The notes below the pieces were generated by a model. The model was not told the origin of the DNA, ran no database searches, and was given only the letters and a program-made list of their open reading frames with translations. The translations under genes and the position numbers were made by a program. Positions 1 through 11,936 of a DNA stretch of 64,000 nucleotides are shown here, one piece after another. Numbering within the stretch: position 1 is the first letter of the stretch; each line of letters starts with the position of its first letter. The DNA is from Panonychus citri (lineage: Eukaryota; Arthropoda; Arachnida; Trombidiformes; Tetranychidae). The stretch is taken from NCBI RefSeq assembly GCF_014898815.1, contig NW_026515406.1, positions 2,170,001 to 2,234,000 of the forward strand, in the 5' to 3' direction.

Positions 1-1846
1 AAACTAACCTTCGACTTGGTTTTTGGACTACTTATGCCAAAACCAAAGATCCCACTCAACCTTTAAGTGAAGAAGAAGAGTTTACTCAAGCCTTAGGCTT
101 CCCACCGATCCACAAATATGATCCCGCTCCCTCTCGACCACGAACCATTAAATGGTCAAAAGTTCCAAAGTATCTTCTCGATGATAGTGAAGAATGGTTG
201 AGATTATCTCAAGGTAGATATGAATTCAACCGACCTCTCAGTTCACTATCGACATCCCATGATACTGGTGGTCGAATCAATCCATTTATTAAAATTAATC
301 CTCTCTCACGTCTAAGTGATGAAGAACAAGAAAATGTTCGACAATCAATTAACAATTGGTTTCCATTTCATTGAGAATTCTCTGAAACCGAAGTTACTCC
401 AACAACCACTGACCCCAAAAGCTCATTCAAAGAGCTAATAGACGAAATAAAGCCACCAATATATTCAACCATATTATATTTTGAGATCGAAGATCTTAAA
501 TTCAAACATCAACAATTGATTAAGGATAATATGGACGATAATCCTGATAAATTAAATGTCTACTCAATACATGCCGCTTATGTTAGAAATCGAAGATCTA
601 ATTCATCCGGTGAAATCGTTTCGCCCCACATCCAGTATGGATTGTGATTATCGATGGAAATTGTGAAATCGTATATGAAACTCTTATCCATTATGTTTCA
701 GTCGATTACATGGACACCAAATATCACGGGCTTCGTATCGAAGATATTAAATTTGGTAAAAATCTTGGATCTGTTAGAGATCAAGTGATCACTTATTTGG
801 CCTCAGCCAAGTGTATCGTTGGTGCTGGTCTTTTGACATTGTTTCAATCACTTCAATTTGCCTCAGTCGAAATTGATATTTTAAGACCAAAGTTACGAGA
901 TGTAACTATCTATTTCTCACCATACAGATCATCTCCTGCCTCCCTCTCCCTGATTTCATTCTTGATTTTTTCTGGTTACACCATTTCATCCAGACCACAT
1001 TCTCCCGCCGTTGAAGCTCTGACAGCCATGCGATTATACATGGGATTCTGGCAAGAAATTGAATCGAAAGTCGCTGAAACTGGTCAAGGAATACACAATC
1101 AAGCTCTGAAATATTATCTTAGAAACTCAAAAGTTTCTCATCTTCATCAAATTTACTCTAATCTTGTCGCCTCTAAAAAGGCTAATTGGCCACCAAACTG
1201 GTCATATTTTCATCATCATGAGACAATTCCAAGTTATGATCAATTTTCTTGTGTCTCTCCATCTTCATCATCAACACCATCACCATCATCAACCAAAAAT
1301 ACTCATTCCTCTTCAAAAGGAACCATCAGCTCACCAAATCAAAACCCTAATTCAATCAAAGAATCATCTACTAATGATTCATCCATTGTATCGATGCCTA
1401 CTAATTCCCTACCATCAACTGTTCGTTTCATTATCGATGGTAATCCTGATCCAAATTTACCTGATCCTCTAATTCCTGAACAATCATCTTCCCAAAGATC
1501 ATCAAACTTCACTCTGAACACCCGATCGGACGAAAATCTCTCAGAGATGAACTTATTCCAAGATGAACTTCTATCTACAACTTCTAACCCACCATCTAAT
1601 CCCAATAATTCATCTGAACGATTCAATTCAACTCAAGAATTACTCTCAACCCAGGAATCCAGACAATCATTTGAATCTCTAGATTCATCCCGTCCCTCTG
1701 ATGCTACTTCCGAATTCCCGTCATCTCAAATTCGTAGAGATTTATTTTACCCCGTAGGACAGAATAATGTCGTTCAACAAAGTCCACCAGGAAGGATTCA
1801 AAATGCCGTCTTAATGAGGGTACTCCATTTTAACCGTGGAGACTGA
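1..1846 (+). pseudogene. Degenerate DEDDh exonuclease-like gene (REX4/ISG20-type fold), 5' end outside window
   Basis: The reading frame enters from the left edge (frame of base 3), meets an in-frame TGA at 372-374, continues open to a TGA at 645-647, and resumes one base out of phase up to a stop at 1844-1846. The stretch from about 640 to 1090 aligns by eye with the REX4/ISG20 exonuclease domain: a strand ending VIIDGN, the TKYHGLRIEDI block (usually TxxSGI), IVGAGL (usually VGHxL), and HSPAVEALTAMRLY (usually HxSxEDAxAxxxLY). The catalytic acids are missing: motif I reads YFEIED, motif II has lost its His and Asp, and motif III lacks the ED pair. The last ~220 residues are Ser/Pro/Asn-rich low complexity. 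I therefore call it a catalytically dead, broken copy. Family assignment is by motif memory only. Programmed recoding or an unseen intron could remove one of the two breaks. Confidence 0.5.
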
Positions 1847-2883
1847 AGGGTAGAAAAATCGGAAACCCAATTAACCCTCATATTTGAATCACTCAGTGAT
1901 TTGTTTCCCTCCATTTTTCTTATTTCATTTCATTAACTCTTCCAAAGCTCATTCAGCTTAATTATGCTTATTCTTGTTTTCAATTTATCTTTAATTTTCA
2001 TTTACCTGAACTTTGTAAACCTTTCCTTTATTATATCTTAGATATGTAATTGATCATTGAATGATTTCTAAGTTCTAACCAGAACAATTAACTGATTCAA
2101 TTGTCACTTTTACATCTAAAGATGTCTCTTTTTAAGTTACCAAAATCTTGGTCAATAAGGAAAGAGAATCTTTTCTGTCTATTTTACTCTTTCTCCTCTT
2201 TCTTTATTGTTAACGCTTTTTCAAGCCTAAGAGATTAACAATGGTGAACACTTAGTGTTATCTTCAACCCTTAACAATATTGTTAACCATAAATGGTAAA
2301 GATGACAAACTCATCATCTCTTTTGGATTAGTATTAACACTATTATGTTATTCCCCCAATTCGATTAATCAAGTTTAATTTCACTTTAAGTTTCCCCCGT
2401 TTTTTATTTCTAAGAAATCTTAATGTTTACCATTGTAACTCTTCAGTTCTAATTCTACTTTCAAAGTAATCACATTAGTGCTCTTCTTGTTACCTTGTGT
2501 TCTCATTTTCAATTTTGTTCAATTTCAATAAAACCTAATAGTTTAACTATTTCCGTGTTCCTCACATTTCAACTATTCACAATTCTCATCACTTAGTGAT
2601 CTCTAATTACTTATTAATAGAGTAATTAATCTCCGAAGAAGAAGATCCTGAAAGAATCTTGGTTTCTGTAGTGAGCAGATTAATCTCCTGAACTCTTGTG
2701 TTTATATCTTTTAAAGATATCGCTTCTTAGTTTATTTTGGTTCTTCCATTTTGAATTGAAATAAATTTCTCACCTCACATCATCGTTTTCAATCACAAAG
2801 ATTCATTGAAATGACTAACAATTAACTAACTAAGGTATTCAAAGATAAATTTGCCAATTCAATTAATAATTTGAAATTAATTT
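1847..2883. other. Non-coding tail studded with short palindromes
   Basis: No supportable reading frame. The stretch carries an unusual run of short inverted repeats at intervals of some 20-200 bp, for example AATCACTCAGTGATT (1887-1901), ACATCTAAAGATGT (2112-2125), AACACTTAGTGTT (2248-2260), TTAACAATATTGTTAA (2271-2286), ATTTCTAAGAAAT (2406-2418), ATCACTTAGTGAT (2588-2600) and ATATCTTTTAAAGATAT (2704-2720). It directly follows the degenerate exonuclease-like gene and ends near a (TTCA)n tract, so it may be the 3' part of the same unit. Confidence 0.5.
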
Positions 2884-2918
2884 TCATTCATTCATTCATT
2901 CATTCATTCATTCATTCA
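2884..2918. repeat. (TTCA)n simple repeat
   Basis: About nine uninterrupted copies of the tetranucleotide. Short tandem tails of this kind can mark the 3' end of non-LTR retrotransposons, but no reverse transcriptase is visible upstream in the window. Confidence 0.9.
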
Positions 2919-5035
2919 TGATATAATCAATAGTTTTCTCGCTAAATTGATATTAGAATTCAAATATAATTGAATAATAATCATCAATATTATCACCATT
3001 ATCACCAGTTAATTATCATTTGCATGATTTAAGTGAAATAAGTTAATCATAATTGTATTAATTTCTGTTAGTTAACATATATTAAAAATCATTAGAAGTC
3101 ATTAATCAAATCAAGATTAATGGATCTATTTGTTAATCAACTCTACTATCATGACTATTATTTAATTCATTTTCCTTTCTGATATTCAGTTAATGATAAA
3201 CTATCACAAATACTTTGAAATCTTCATCATCATGTTCATGATATCCATGATATTCATTGGAATCTTCAATTTATTTATACAATGTTAATATTAATAAACA
3301 TGATAAACAGGAAGAAAGGAAGATAAAGTTCTAATAGAAGAATAATAAAAAAAAGTTCTCTGCTCAGAAAAGGTGAAATTTTAATCAATGAGTAAAATTT
3401 CATCACCAAGGATTCAAGTTTCATGAGATGGGAATTATCATCATCATGAAGATAAAGTTGTATTATTTAAACTGAACATTAATTTTTTTTACTCATTCGT
3501 TTATAAAATAAATTCAAACAAAAAGGTAAATCCGTTTTTGTTATATAATAATATTAATCAGGGTAAATTTCATGATAAAGGAAGCAAAAAGTTCAAAGTT
3601 TTCACCTGATGAAAATCAGTTCAATATGATTTCCATTCAAGTGTATAAAGATGATTATCATTATAATCAATTATATTAACATAGGAATCCATCATTATCA
3701 TTAAAAAGGTAGAGAGAGAGAGAGAGAGAAATTCAATATCATGAATAGGTTACTGAATAATTCAGTCTCCATGATTCATATTATTCAAGGTAATAACCTT
3801 AAACTTTTTTTTATAATAATAATATGAAAGTTGAAAATAAGTTAACAGATATTGTTATTATTTTTACACTTTATCCTGATGTTAAGAATTGAGAAAATGA
3901 GTTCTGTATTCATTGTGGTTATAATTATTATCACCAGCATGAGATTCATTCATGATAATAGTATAATCATGATGGAGTTGAAGTTAATTGAATCATTTTG
4001 CTTGCTTTTCCTTAAACTCATTGCCTTGTCATTAAATTTTATCATCATCATGATAATCGTAATTTTTTCCGATGGTAAAAATATTATATTATAATATATA
4101 TAAAGTATTGTTATTATCATCAATGGGAATTCATCAGTCAAGTTACAACTGAATAGTTTCAACATGATTTAATCAAAATTATCCTTGATTATAGTTAATT
4201 GTGAATCTTTCACAGGTTAAATTGTAATAGTAACAGAAAACAAAAATTAGATTACTCAGCAACAACTAATTCATTGTTATCATTTAATTGTGACAACGAT
4301 TTTTGATAATTCAAATTAACCAGAATATGGGATTATCAACATTGAAGGAAATTAACTTAATTGTTGTTGCCTTTTTTTTGTTCATCAGAAATTATCAATT
4401 GTTACTTATTATATAATTTAATATACTTTCTGATTAAAGTTAATTAGATTAAATGAAATGAAAACAATTTACCAAATCAGCATTTTAATTTGGACTAACT
4501 AATGGATAAGCTGATTACATGGTTAATTTCACATTCATATTGACCACTGAATTTATATTCAATAATTTCATGAGAAAGTGAATCCAAGTTGAATTTGTAA
4601 AGAAAATGAATGATAATCATGTTGGTTAAACTTGAATAGACTTGATTGATTCAAGAGAATTTCAATTGAAATATGAATTTATGATAACTGAAATTTCATG
4701 AGGTAAGCTGAAAATTTCAGTTCTGTTTAGATTATTGAAACTTTCGAGCTAAACTTCATGGAGAAGGTGGAAACTTATGTAGAAAAAAATTAGAGGAAAA
4801 AAAGATGAGTCAACTTGAACATTTCTAGTAATATTTTTACAGAATTTCGTTTTCTTTTCTTTTCTTTTCAAATAGTAATTCAGGGTGTTCTTCCTATCCG
4901 ATGCTCTTTGAAATTTAAGGTAAAATTGTTATTTCTTTTGTTTTTATCGTATGAAAACTTTTACTCCAACTTGCTTATGTATTATAATGAATATTAATCA
5001 AACAGTTACGATAGATAAACGAATCGTAAACTTAC
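2919..5035. other. Gene-poor AT-rich stretch; probable intron of the D2-like receptor gene
   Basis: No exon recognised on either strand. It holds an (AG)n tract at 3711-3729 and many ATCATGAT-type words. Since the receptor exon at 5036 ends in a splice donor on the minus strand, this stretch should be its first coding-region intron, whose acceptor I could not find within the window. Confidence 0.5.
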
Positions 5036-5845
5036 CAAATAATAGACAGCAAAAGGCATAACAACTCCAGCAACAAGAAGATCAGCAAATGCAAGACTAA
5101 CGATAAAATAATTGGTCACAGTTTGAAGGGATTTCTCCTTGTAAACAGCAAGAATGACCAGAATGTTACCAAAAACGGCAAGAAATGGGAGTAAAACAAG
5201 ACATAAAGCCCAGTAAACTTTATCTGATTTGATAGTATCATCTTTAGGCCAAAGGGAACTATTATCACCCTCAACTGAATGATGATGGTGATGGACAAGA
5301 GGTGGTGTTGATATTGATGGTGGATTATCAATTCTATTTGCAATATTATTATAATTTATTAGATTTAACTCATTGTCCATCAAATAAGAAGAAAAATTGT
5401 AAATCACTGATGCACAATTGTCCAGTTCGGGTGGAAGATAATTGATCGAAGATACATTTGAAATTGGACGAAATTGATTATTCAAGGCTAAAGAAGATGA
5501 AGTAGAAAAGGAAGACGATAATGAGGATGAGGATGATGATGATGATGATGATGATGGTGTAGAGGAAGATGATGTCCAACAAGGTAATATTGATGATAGA
5601 TTTACACTTGGTTCGAGCACTTTTATGCCATAGGCAATATCAACCAGATCGGAGAAAGTTAAATTAATCTTATCGAGTAGGTCACTTGCGGTTAACGTTA
5701 AATTGGTTAAGTTTAATATCAATGTTGTCGTTGAATTTGGTGGGGATGATAAAGATGCTGATTCTGATACTGATGCGGATGATGATGATGATAGAGAAAC
5801 ATGTTCAGAAGATAATTTGTCAAATCCTAAGCCTAATGATGACAT
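5036..5845 (-). CDS. First coding exon of a D2-like dopamine receptor (rhodopsin-class GPCR)
   Basis: ATG at 5845-5843; reading leftwards the exon encodes 270 residues and ends at a GTAAGT donor (5035-5030). Residues 1-200 are a long Ser/Asn-rich extracellular N-terminus with several N-x-S/T sites. TM1 follows, with the GN motif (FGNILVILAVY), then intracellular loop KEKSLQTVTNYF and TM2 with the conserved LAFADLLVAGVVMPFAVYYL. The loop-TM2 block matches D2-type dopamine receptors much better than other amine receptors I know, and a coding exon stopping just after TM2 is typical for such genes. TM3-TM7 are not in this exon, and I found no continuation down to position 1847. It would signal through Gi/o at the plasma membrane if complete. 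The N-terminus is far longer than in vertebrate D2 receptors. Confidence 0.8.
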
Positions 5846-6611
5846 GTTAACGCTTTTTTTTCTAGATGGTCACTTCCATTGACCTTTTAGTTATAAGAGT
5901 TATGTATTAATCAGTTATCGTTGGACATCTTCATCCATCTGATGCTGATTTCATTCTGAACTTTTGTTGAATCTGTTGAACATTGAGAAAGAAAAACTAT
6001 TTTTGGTAAAGTTGATTCGAGCTCTCAATAGATGGCACAATCTAACTGACAGTCGAATAATCGATTTTCTCGAAAACTCGACAAATTTGTTCTAACTCTT
6101 CGAACTAATCGATCAAAAGTAAAACATTAGTAGGAAAATATTCCAACAGATTTCACCACAAATCCTCTCAGAAATTGGAACAAGAGTTTAAGTTTAAGTT
6201 CAACAATTAACTTTTCGAACGGTAAAATTAAATGAAAATCGAAACTTTTAACATAAAATTAATTCGAAAACTTTTTCTTCTTCCTAACCAACTTACTCTT
6301 TCTCTCTACCGGTAACAATTAAACCTCGAACAATCAATCGAAGCCACAATTTCTCATAACAATAGTTAATAAATTGTATTGTGAAGATATAATAATTTAT
6401 TTAATCACAATCTAAATCAGTGGAGCGAAAGTTTTTTTTTCTCGAAAAAAAAGTTTCGACTCACAATCGTAGTTAATTAGTGTACATATATTTGGTTCAT
6501 TGTTAATAGTTACAATTCCTTGAAACCTATTACATGTAAATTCATTTCCTTTGGATATAAATATGAGCTCCATTGATTCAGAATATTCATCATGAAAACA
6601 AAGATATTATG

Positions 6612-6645
<34 letters not shown>

Positions 6646-8997
6646 TTCTAATGCTCATCGAAGTGTAATTGTACCATTGATATATAATAAAGATTCACCC
6701 TAAAGGTAATTAGTGAGATTAAATTACTTTAAATTGCTGATGTTAATGATTATACAATTTTTACTCTATTAACAATTAAGATTATCAATGAACATCATTC
6801 GCCTTATACAGTTAATCATAACCTGGGAATTAATTGTTCATCATTAGATTGTTTTTTCTTTCCTCAATTAAATATTCATATTCATATCTAAATTCTCATC
6901 AAATTAATTTAACTGTTTATTATCATTTAGATTGGGCGATGATGATGATTAAGAGAATGATAAACTTTGAGTTGATTGTTGATTCGGTTGTTGATCAATT
7001 AAATCAACTCATTTATCACCTTAAATCAACCTATGGTTTTATCATTGTTATCGTAACTCTGTTAACAATTAACTAACTTTGAACAAAAAAAAAAGTTCAA
7101 CACATTCTCATGAGATTTTCATGGTTACATCTAAATAATAAATTGTCTTTAACAATTAATAAATCATATTAATAATAATTCAGTAAATTCATTAACATAT
7201 ATCTAAATTTAATCAATTAAATAGTAAAGTGAGTGAGTGTTGTAGGTATTTGACTTAATTACATTTTCTTTTCATCATCATTATCATTATCAGAATAATC
7301 AACTTGACGATTAATTCATTCAAATTGAATCGGAGGACAATAACAATTTAATTAAGGTTCACACATTCAAGATTATGATAATAATAACAATCACCATGAT
7401 GGTCATCAAAATACAATGTGAATGGTCAAGTTAATTACACAATACCAGCAAAAAAAAGTATAATAGTCATGGTTAATCAATGAGACTTATTGATTAAATC
7501 AGGAAGTTATTAAGATTAATCAATTCAAATGAAAAAGCCAATTGATTGATTATCATGATCAACTATTATAATCATTTAATACATAACAATGAATATATGA
7601 TATGTTGATTAATATGATGATTATTTCAATATTTCAATGAGAAACAAAATTGATACCATTCAATTATTACAATTGTCAATTTAATTTATTAAAAAAAAGG
7701 ACCAAGATGATTCATCATCATGATGAATCAACATCCTGATTCCTGAGGCCTCTGATTGTAATCAGGTATGTGATTGAAATTTCTGATGACATGATATATA
7801 TATATATATCAGTTTACCTACATGAAGAATCTGAATGCTCACAATCTGAACATGATATTATTGCCCTAAGGGTAATTGAGTCAAAGGAATTGAATTGAAA
7901 ATGGAAAAAAATGAAAAATTATTACCTATTATTATTATTAACAATATAAGGATGATCATGATGATCATGGTGATGACAAAAAAAAGTTCATCATCAGAAA
8001 TTAACAAGAGGTTATCTCATGAAATCGTGTATGAACCTGAACTCTTACCTTAACAGGTTAGAAGTTCATTTTTTTTCTTGATTTTATTTTTTTTTGTTCA
8101 CAACTTTTTCTCATCAAGTTTGGGTTATCATTTGCAGGCTGGTGACTTTCAATGTGCTCATTGATTCAGGGTATGTGTTCATGATGATTATCATCATCAT
8201 AAACTGAGCTTCTCCTTGCTATGTGATCATTTTTATCTTCATCAATTGACAGGAAAAAGTATGAGCATTGACTTTGAATTTCCGTTTATCATTATCTCAT
8301 CATGATCTTTACTTATCAAGTCTGATGATTCAGTTCTGATTCAAGTTCTGATTCAGGATGATGATGATGATGATGGCTTTATTTATCTGGAATTGATAAA
8401 TTTTCTGCTTCCTTATTCATTGAATGATGACATTTATTAATAACTACGGAAACTATCATGTTACTATCCCGATCATATAAAAGTTACTATTGATTTCATC
8501 ATGAAATGAAAAACGTTTCAACCAACAAACTGATTAACTTGATGAGCATTTGATTAATCAAATTGGTATTTAATCTTAATGATTAGTTGATTGTTATCAT
8601 GAACTCGGAAAAAAAGTAGCTCATTTAATAGCTGAATTTTGTTAGGGAAAGTCAAAAGTTAAATGGTTAATTGTTGTCTTGCATCCAATTGCAAAATCAT
8701 AAATTATTATCATTAGATTGTCAAATATTCAAATTGTTAGAAGATAATAACAGTTAATCAACTCTAAAATTACCATTGACAATCAGTTAATTGTAGGTTA
8801 TTGAGATTATGATTGCGTGGTTTGATCATTGGTTAAGTTAATACAATCATGCAAACTTTTGATTAACTTGCCCTTCAATAAAATGTTGGTTAACAATTAA
8901 AAATAAAAATCAATGAGATTTTTTTTAAATGCCTCATTGTCAACATGCTCTTAATTGTTTGAGATTAAATTCTTAATCATATTGACAGTTAACTTGA
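5846..8997. other. Intergenic stretch, 5' flank of the receptor gene
   Basis: No gene recognised. Contains a (GA)n tract at 6615-6642, an alternating (TA)n tract at 7794-7809, an ATC-rich imperfect palindrome near 7707-7728 and several A-tract-GTTC words (for example near 7083 and 7977). The first few hundred bases probably include the 5' UTR and promoter of the D2-like receptor on the minus strand, but I could not place a TATA box or start site. Confidence 0.6.
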
Positions 8998-10260
8998 ATG
9001 ATGGTTAATATGAGAAAGTCAATCAGTCCTTCAACCAGATTCTTAATTGGTGATAATTATTTTCAATCTTGTTACAATTATCCGTTTGAACAGCAATCAA
9101 CTCAATCGATTGTTGATCAAATTCAACCTCAATCAATCAGCCGTTTCCATGACCATTGGCGTTTCCTTTTAGTACCAATATGTTTGTTATCAATTTGTTT
9201 CAACCTTACCCACGACCTTTTGATGATCACTGGCTATCGGTCAGTAATTGATTCATTTCCGTTATTAATTGGACCTTCGTCTAATTTGATTATGCTGATA
9301 TCGGCAGATATTTTGTTGACCTTTTCAGTTATTTTTACTTTCTGGTATCCACTTGATTTCACTCAATTTGAGGTCAAATGGTTAGCACTTCGATTGTCCC
9401 CTTCAAACCCTTTTCTGGTCAACATCTTATCCAAAATGGACAAAGAGATGAAAATTGTTGGAACTCTTTGTTTTACCGTTTGGCTGATTGGCGTTTCAAC
9501 TTCCCTTTGGGTGATGTTGGTCAATCTACCAACTGATTCTGTGCTTACAATTGACAATTTGATTATTACACTTCATATGATGACCTTTATTTGTTTACCT
9601 TTACTACCTGCTCACAAGTTTTACCTTTTGTTTGGTTCATCTATGATAATAAGGTCACTTTTTAAGCTAATTGGCCAAAAGATTAAAATTCACACCGAAA
9701 TGACCTGGACAACTGACGAACTAACATATTACCGAAAAATGTTCAGTACAACAATCGAACTGACCAATGCATCTAATGATATTTGGTCTCGACATTTATC
9801 CTTCTTTTACCCTCTCGTAAATATTTTTGCGATATTAACCCTTTACTACATAATCTCTGGTCCCGTTGACATTTTCCGTTACCTTGTTCTAGGTATACTT
9901 GACCTTACCTTTGCTGTTGTGATTATCTATACCAATCGATACATAATTGGTATAAATGTTGAAGCCACTTCGATCTATGATATCGTTTATTGTAAAAGTC
10001 TATATCAACAAAATGCTGAATATTTATCAGAGGTGAGACTTTCAATATTTCGAACTCGATACAAAAAAAGTTCTAATACAATAATGTACAATCATTTACA
10101 ACTTTCTACATTCAAGATTGGCCTTTTTTTGGACAGAATCGGTCGAGAGGATGTTGGCTATTCATTTGAAGGTTATTTTGTGTACTCGCCACGATTAATG
10201 GCCTCACTTTTAACCCTAATTGTAACAATAATCATCGCTTTCCCATCATTCATAAAATAG
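8998..10260 (+). CDS. Gustatory receptor, first of a tandem pair
   Basis: The frame is open from ATG 8998 to TAG 10260 (420 codons), with seven hydrophobic segments, an intracellular N-terminus, and a C-terminal part ending in TM7, as in the arthropod gustatory/odorant receptor superfamily. Such receptors form ligand-gated cation channels in chemosensory neurons. Comparison with the downstream paralogue shows a hidden intron at 10033-10116 (84 bp; GTGAGA..TTCAAG): the paralogue has a stop-containing intron at exactly the same codon boundary, after the Tyr-Leu-Ser-Glu codons. The intron length is a multiple of three and has no stop, so the unspliced message is also translatable. Spliced product is 392 residues, with ATT GGC CTT following directly. 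The second Met (9001) and Met 5 are alternative starts. Confidence 0.85.
   Translation: MMVNMRKSISPSTRFLIGDNYFQSCYNYPFEQQSTQSIVDQIQPQSISRFHDHWRFLLVPICLLSICFNLTHDLLMITGYRSVIDSFPLLIGPSSNLIMLISADILLTFSVIFTFWYPLDFTQFEVKWLALRLSPSNPFLVNILSKMDKEMKIVGTLCFTVWLIGVSTSLWVMLVNLPTDSVLTIDNLIITLHMMTFICLPLLPAHKFYLLFGSSMIIRSLFKLIGQKIKIHTEMTWTTDELTYYRKMFSTTIELTNASNDIWSRHLSFFYPLVNIFAILTLYYIISGPVDIFRYLVLGILDLTFAVVIIYTNRYIIGINVEATSIYDIVYCKSLYQQNAEYLSEVRLSIFRTRYKKSSNTIMYNHLQLSTFKIGLFLDRIGREDVGYSFEGYFVYSPRLMASLLTLIVTIIIAFPSFIK
10033..10116 (+). other. In-frame intron in gustatory receptor 1
   Basis: Donor GAG|GTGAGA and acceptor TTCAAG|ATT, phase 0, 84 bp and without stop codons. The homologous junction in the downstream gene (donor 11714, acceptor 11795) supports it. 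If retained it would insert 28 residues, rich in basic and Ser/Thr residues, just before TM7. Confidence 0.75.
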
Positions 10261-10694
10261 CAGAGTTGACAATTAATCACGTCATAACATGATCAACTCA
10301 ATTATCAAATATTATCAATGTACTCAAGTTGATATATGAATTCATGACATAAAAAAACAAAGATTATGAGTTAATCATGAATAAAAAAGGTTTTATTTTT
10401 CAACATAAACAAGCAATTAAATTTCATTGATACAATTATTTGATCTGATTGTCAGGCAATAAGATGATCATATTGATTTGCTAAGGAAAATTATATGTAC
10501 AACAATCAATATTAAACATCCAACCCACTTTTCTTAATAATAAAGACAATGATAATTATTGGAAGAGATTAAAATTGAGTTTGAAATTCATTAGTAAATT
10601 GGATCAATTGATTGTTATTTTCAGAAATCAAGTCAATCCAAATTGTGGTTATAATTAACTTTTGTTGATCATGAGATAGAAGATTTCACCCTGA
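10261..10694. other. Spacer between the two gustatory receptor genes
   Basis: 434 bp of AT-rich DNA with no reading frame worth calling. It must hold the 3' end of the first receptor gene and the promoter of the second if they are separate transcripts. No clear TATA box or AATAAA signal was identified. Confidence 0.5.
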
Positions 10695-11936
10695 ATGTGT
10701 ATTACCATGAGAAACTCAGGTAAATCATCAGGTAAAATTTTCACAATGAAAATTGATGAAAATTCAATTGATCGGCATCAGTTAACATCGATTGTTAATT
10801 ATTTCAATGCCCCAAGGGTATCAGGTTTTCTTGATGAATATTCATTCATATTATTGCCAATCAGTGTGCTCATCTTTTGTTTCAATGTGGTACATAGTTT
10901 TCTCATACTCTTCGGAGTGGAACCAGCACCGGACACTTCACCTCTAATAACTGGACATTGGCAAATAATGGTCATCCATTTGTTTGCCGATATTACCCTT
11001 GGGGCTACAATTTTTGCCTGTTTCAAGTACAAAACTGATTTTACTCACTTCGAAAGTAAATGTTCACAACTTGGTCTCTGTGAATATGGTTCAGGATTTT
11101 CTAGAAGTAAATTCAATAAGATGAGCCATGAGATTAACTTTGTAGTTTCAGTGGTCATCATCACATGGACAATGGATTCGGCTATTTTCATTTATCAAAT
11201 CGGCACAAATAAACTTGAAGATCAGAGTTTAATCAGCTCCGTTGTTCAAATGGTTCATATTTTCAATTATCTTTTAATTCCTATTCTTGGATATTCAAAA
11301 ATCTATTCACTTTGTTCTAGTTCAATGGTAATAAGATCATTATTCAAATTGATTGGTGATAAAATTAAATCACATTCACGGTCAACTTGGACAAATAAAC
11401 ACCTAACCAAGTATCGGCAAAAGTATTCGGACACAATTGACCTAACCAATATTTCCAATAAAATTTGGTGCCGTTTTTTGACCTTCTTCTATCCGATAAT
11501 CAATATTTTCGGAATCGTCGTCTTCTATGACATAATTTCTGGCCCAGTTGACATTTACCGTTACTCTGTTCTAGGTACACTTGATCTTTCTGTAGCCCTC
11601 ATAATAGTTTATACCAATCGATACATAATCGGTATAAATGTTGAAGCCGCTTCGATCTATGATATCGTCTATTGTAAAAGCTTATATCAAAAGATGCCGA
11701 ATATTTATCAGAGGTAAAGTTGAAGGTTCGAAAGGTTATTTTATATATCGTTTCTCTAAAGTTATCAATAAAAATTTCTAATTTTTCATTTAAAGATTGG
11801 CCTTTTTTTGGACAGAATTGGTCGGGAGGATGTTGGCTATTCATTTGAAGGTTATTTTGTATACTCACCACGATTAATGGCCTCACTTTTAACCCTAATT
11901 GTAACAATAATCATCGCTTTCCCATCATTCATCTGA
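10695..11936 (+). pseudogene. Gustatory receptor, second of the tandem pair, with a frameshift
   Basis: Exon 1 runs from ATG 10695 (or ATG 10707) to the donor GAG|GTAAAG at 11714; intron 11714-11795 (82 bp); exon 2 is 11796-11936 and ends TGA. Relative to its upstream neighbour one base is missing near 11692-11697: the neighbour reads TATCAACAAAATGCTGAA, this copy TATCAAAAGATGCCGAA. Consequently exon 1 runs into a stop at 11715-11717 (340 codons), and exon 2, which would supply TM7, is out of frame. Exon 2 itself is beautifully preserved, with 4 differences in 138 bases from the neighbour, all silent. So the break is recent, a sequencing or assembly slip, or the strain is polymorphic. Family as for the upstream gene. 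Confidence 0.75.

Noticed and set aside
1164..1472. 102-codon frame overlapping the exonuclease-like gene
   Set aside because: Frame shadow over the Ser-rich low-complexity tail.
11599..11907. 102-codon minus-strand frame
   Set aside because: Antisense shadow of the second gustatory receptor gene.
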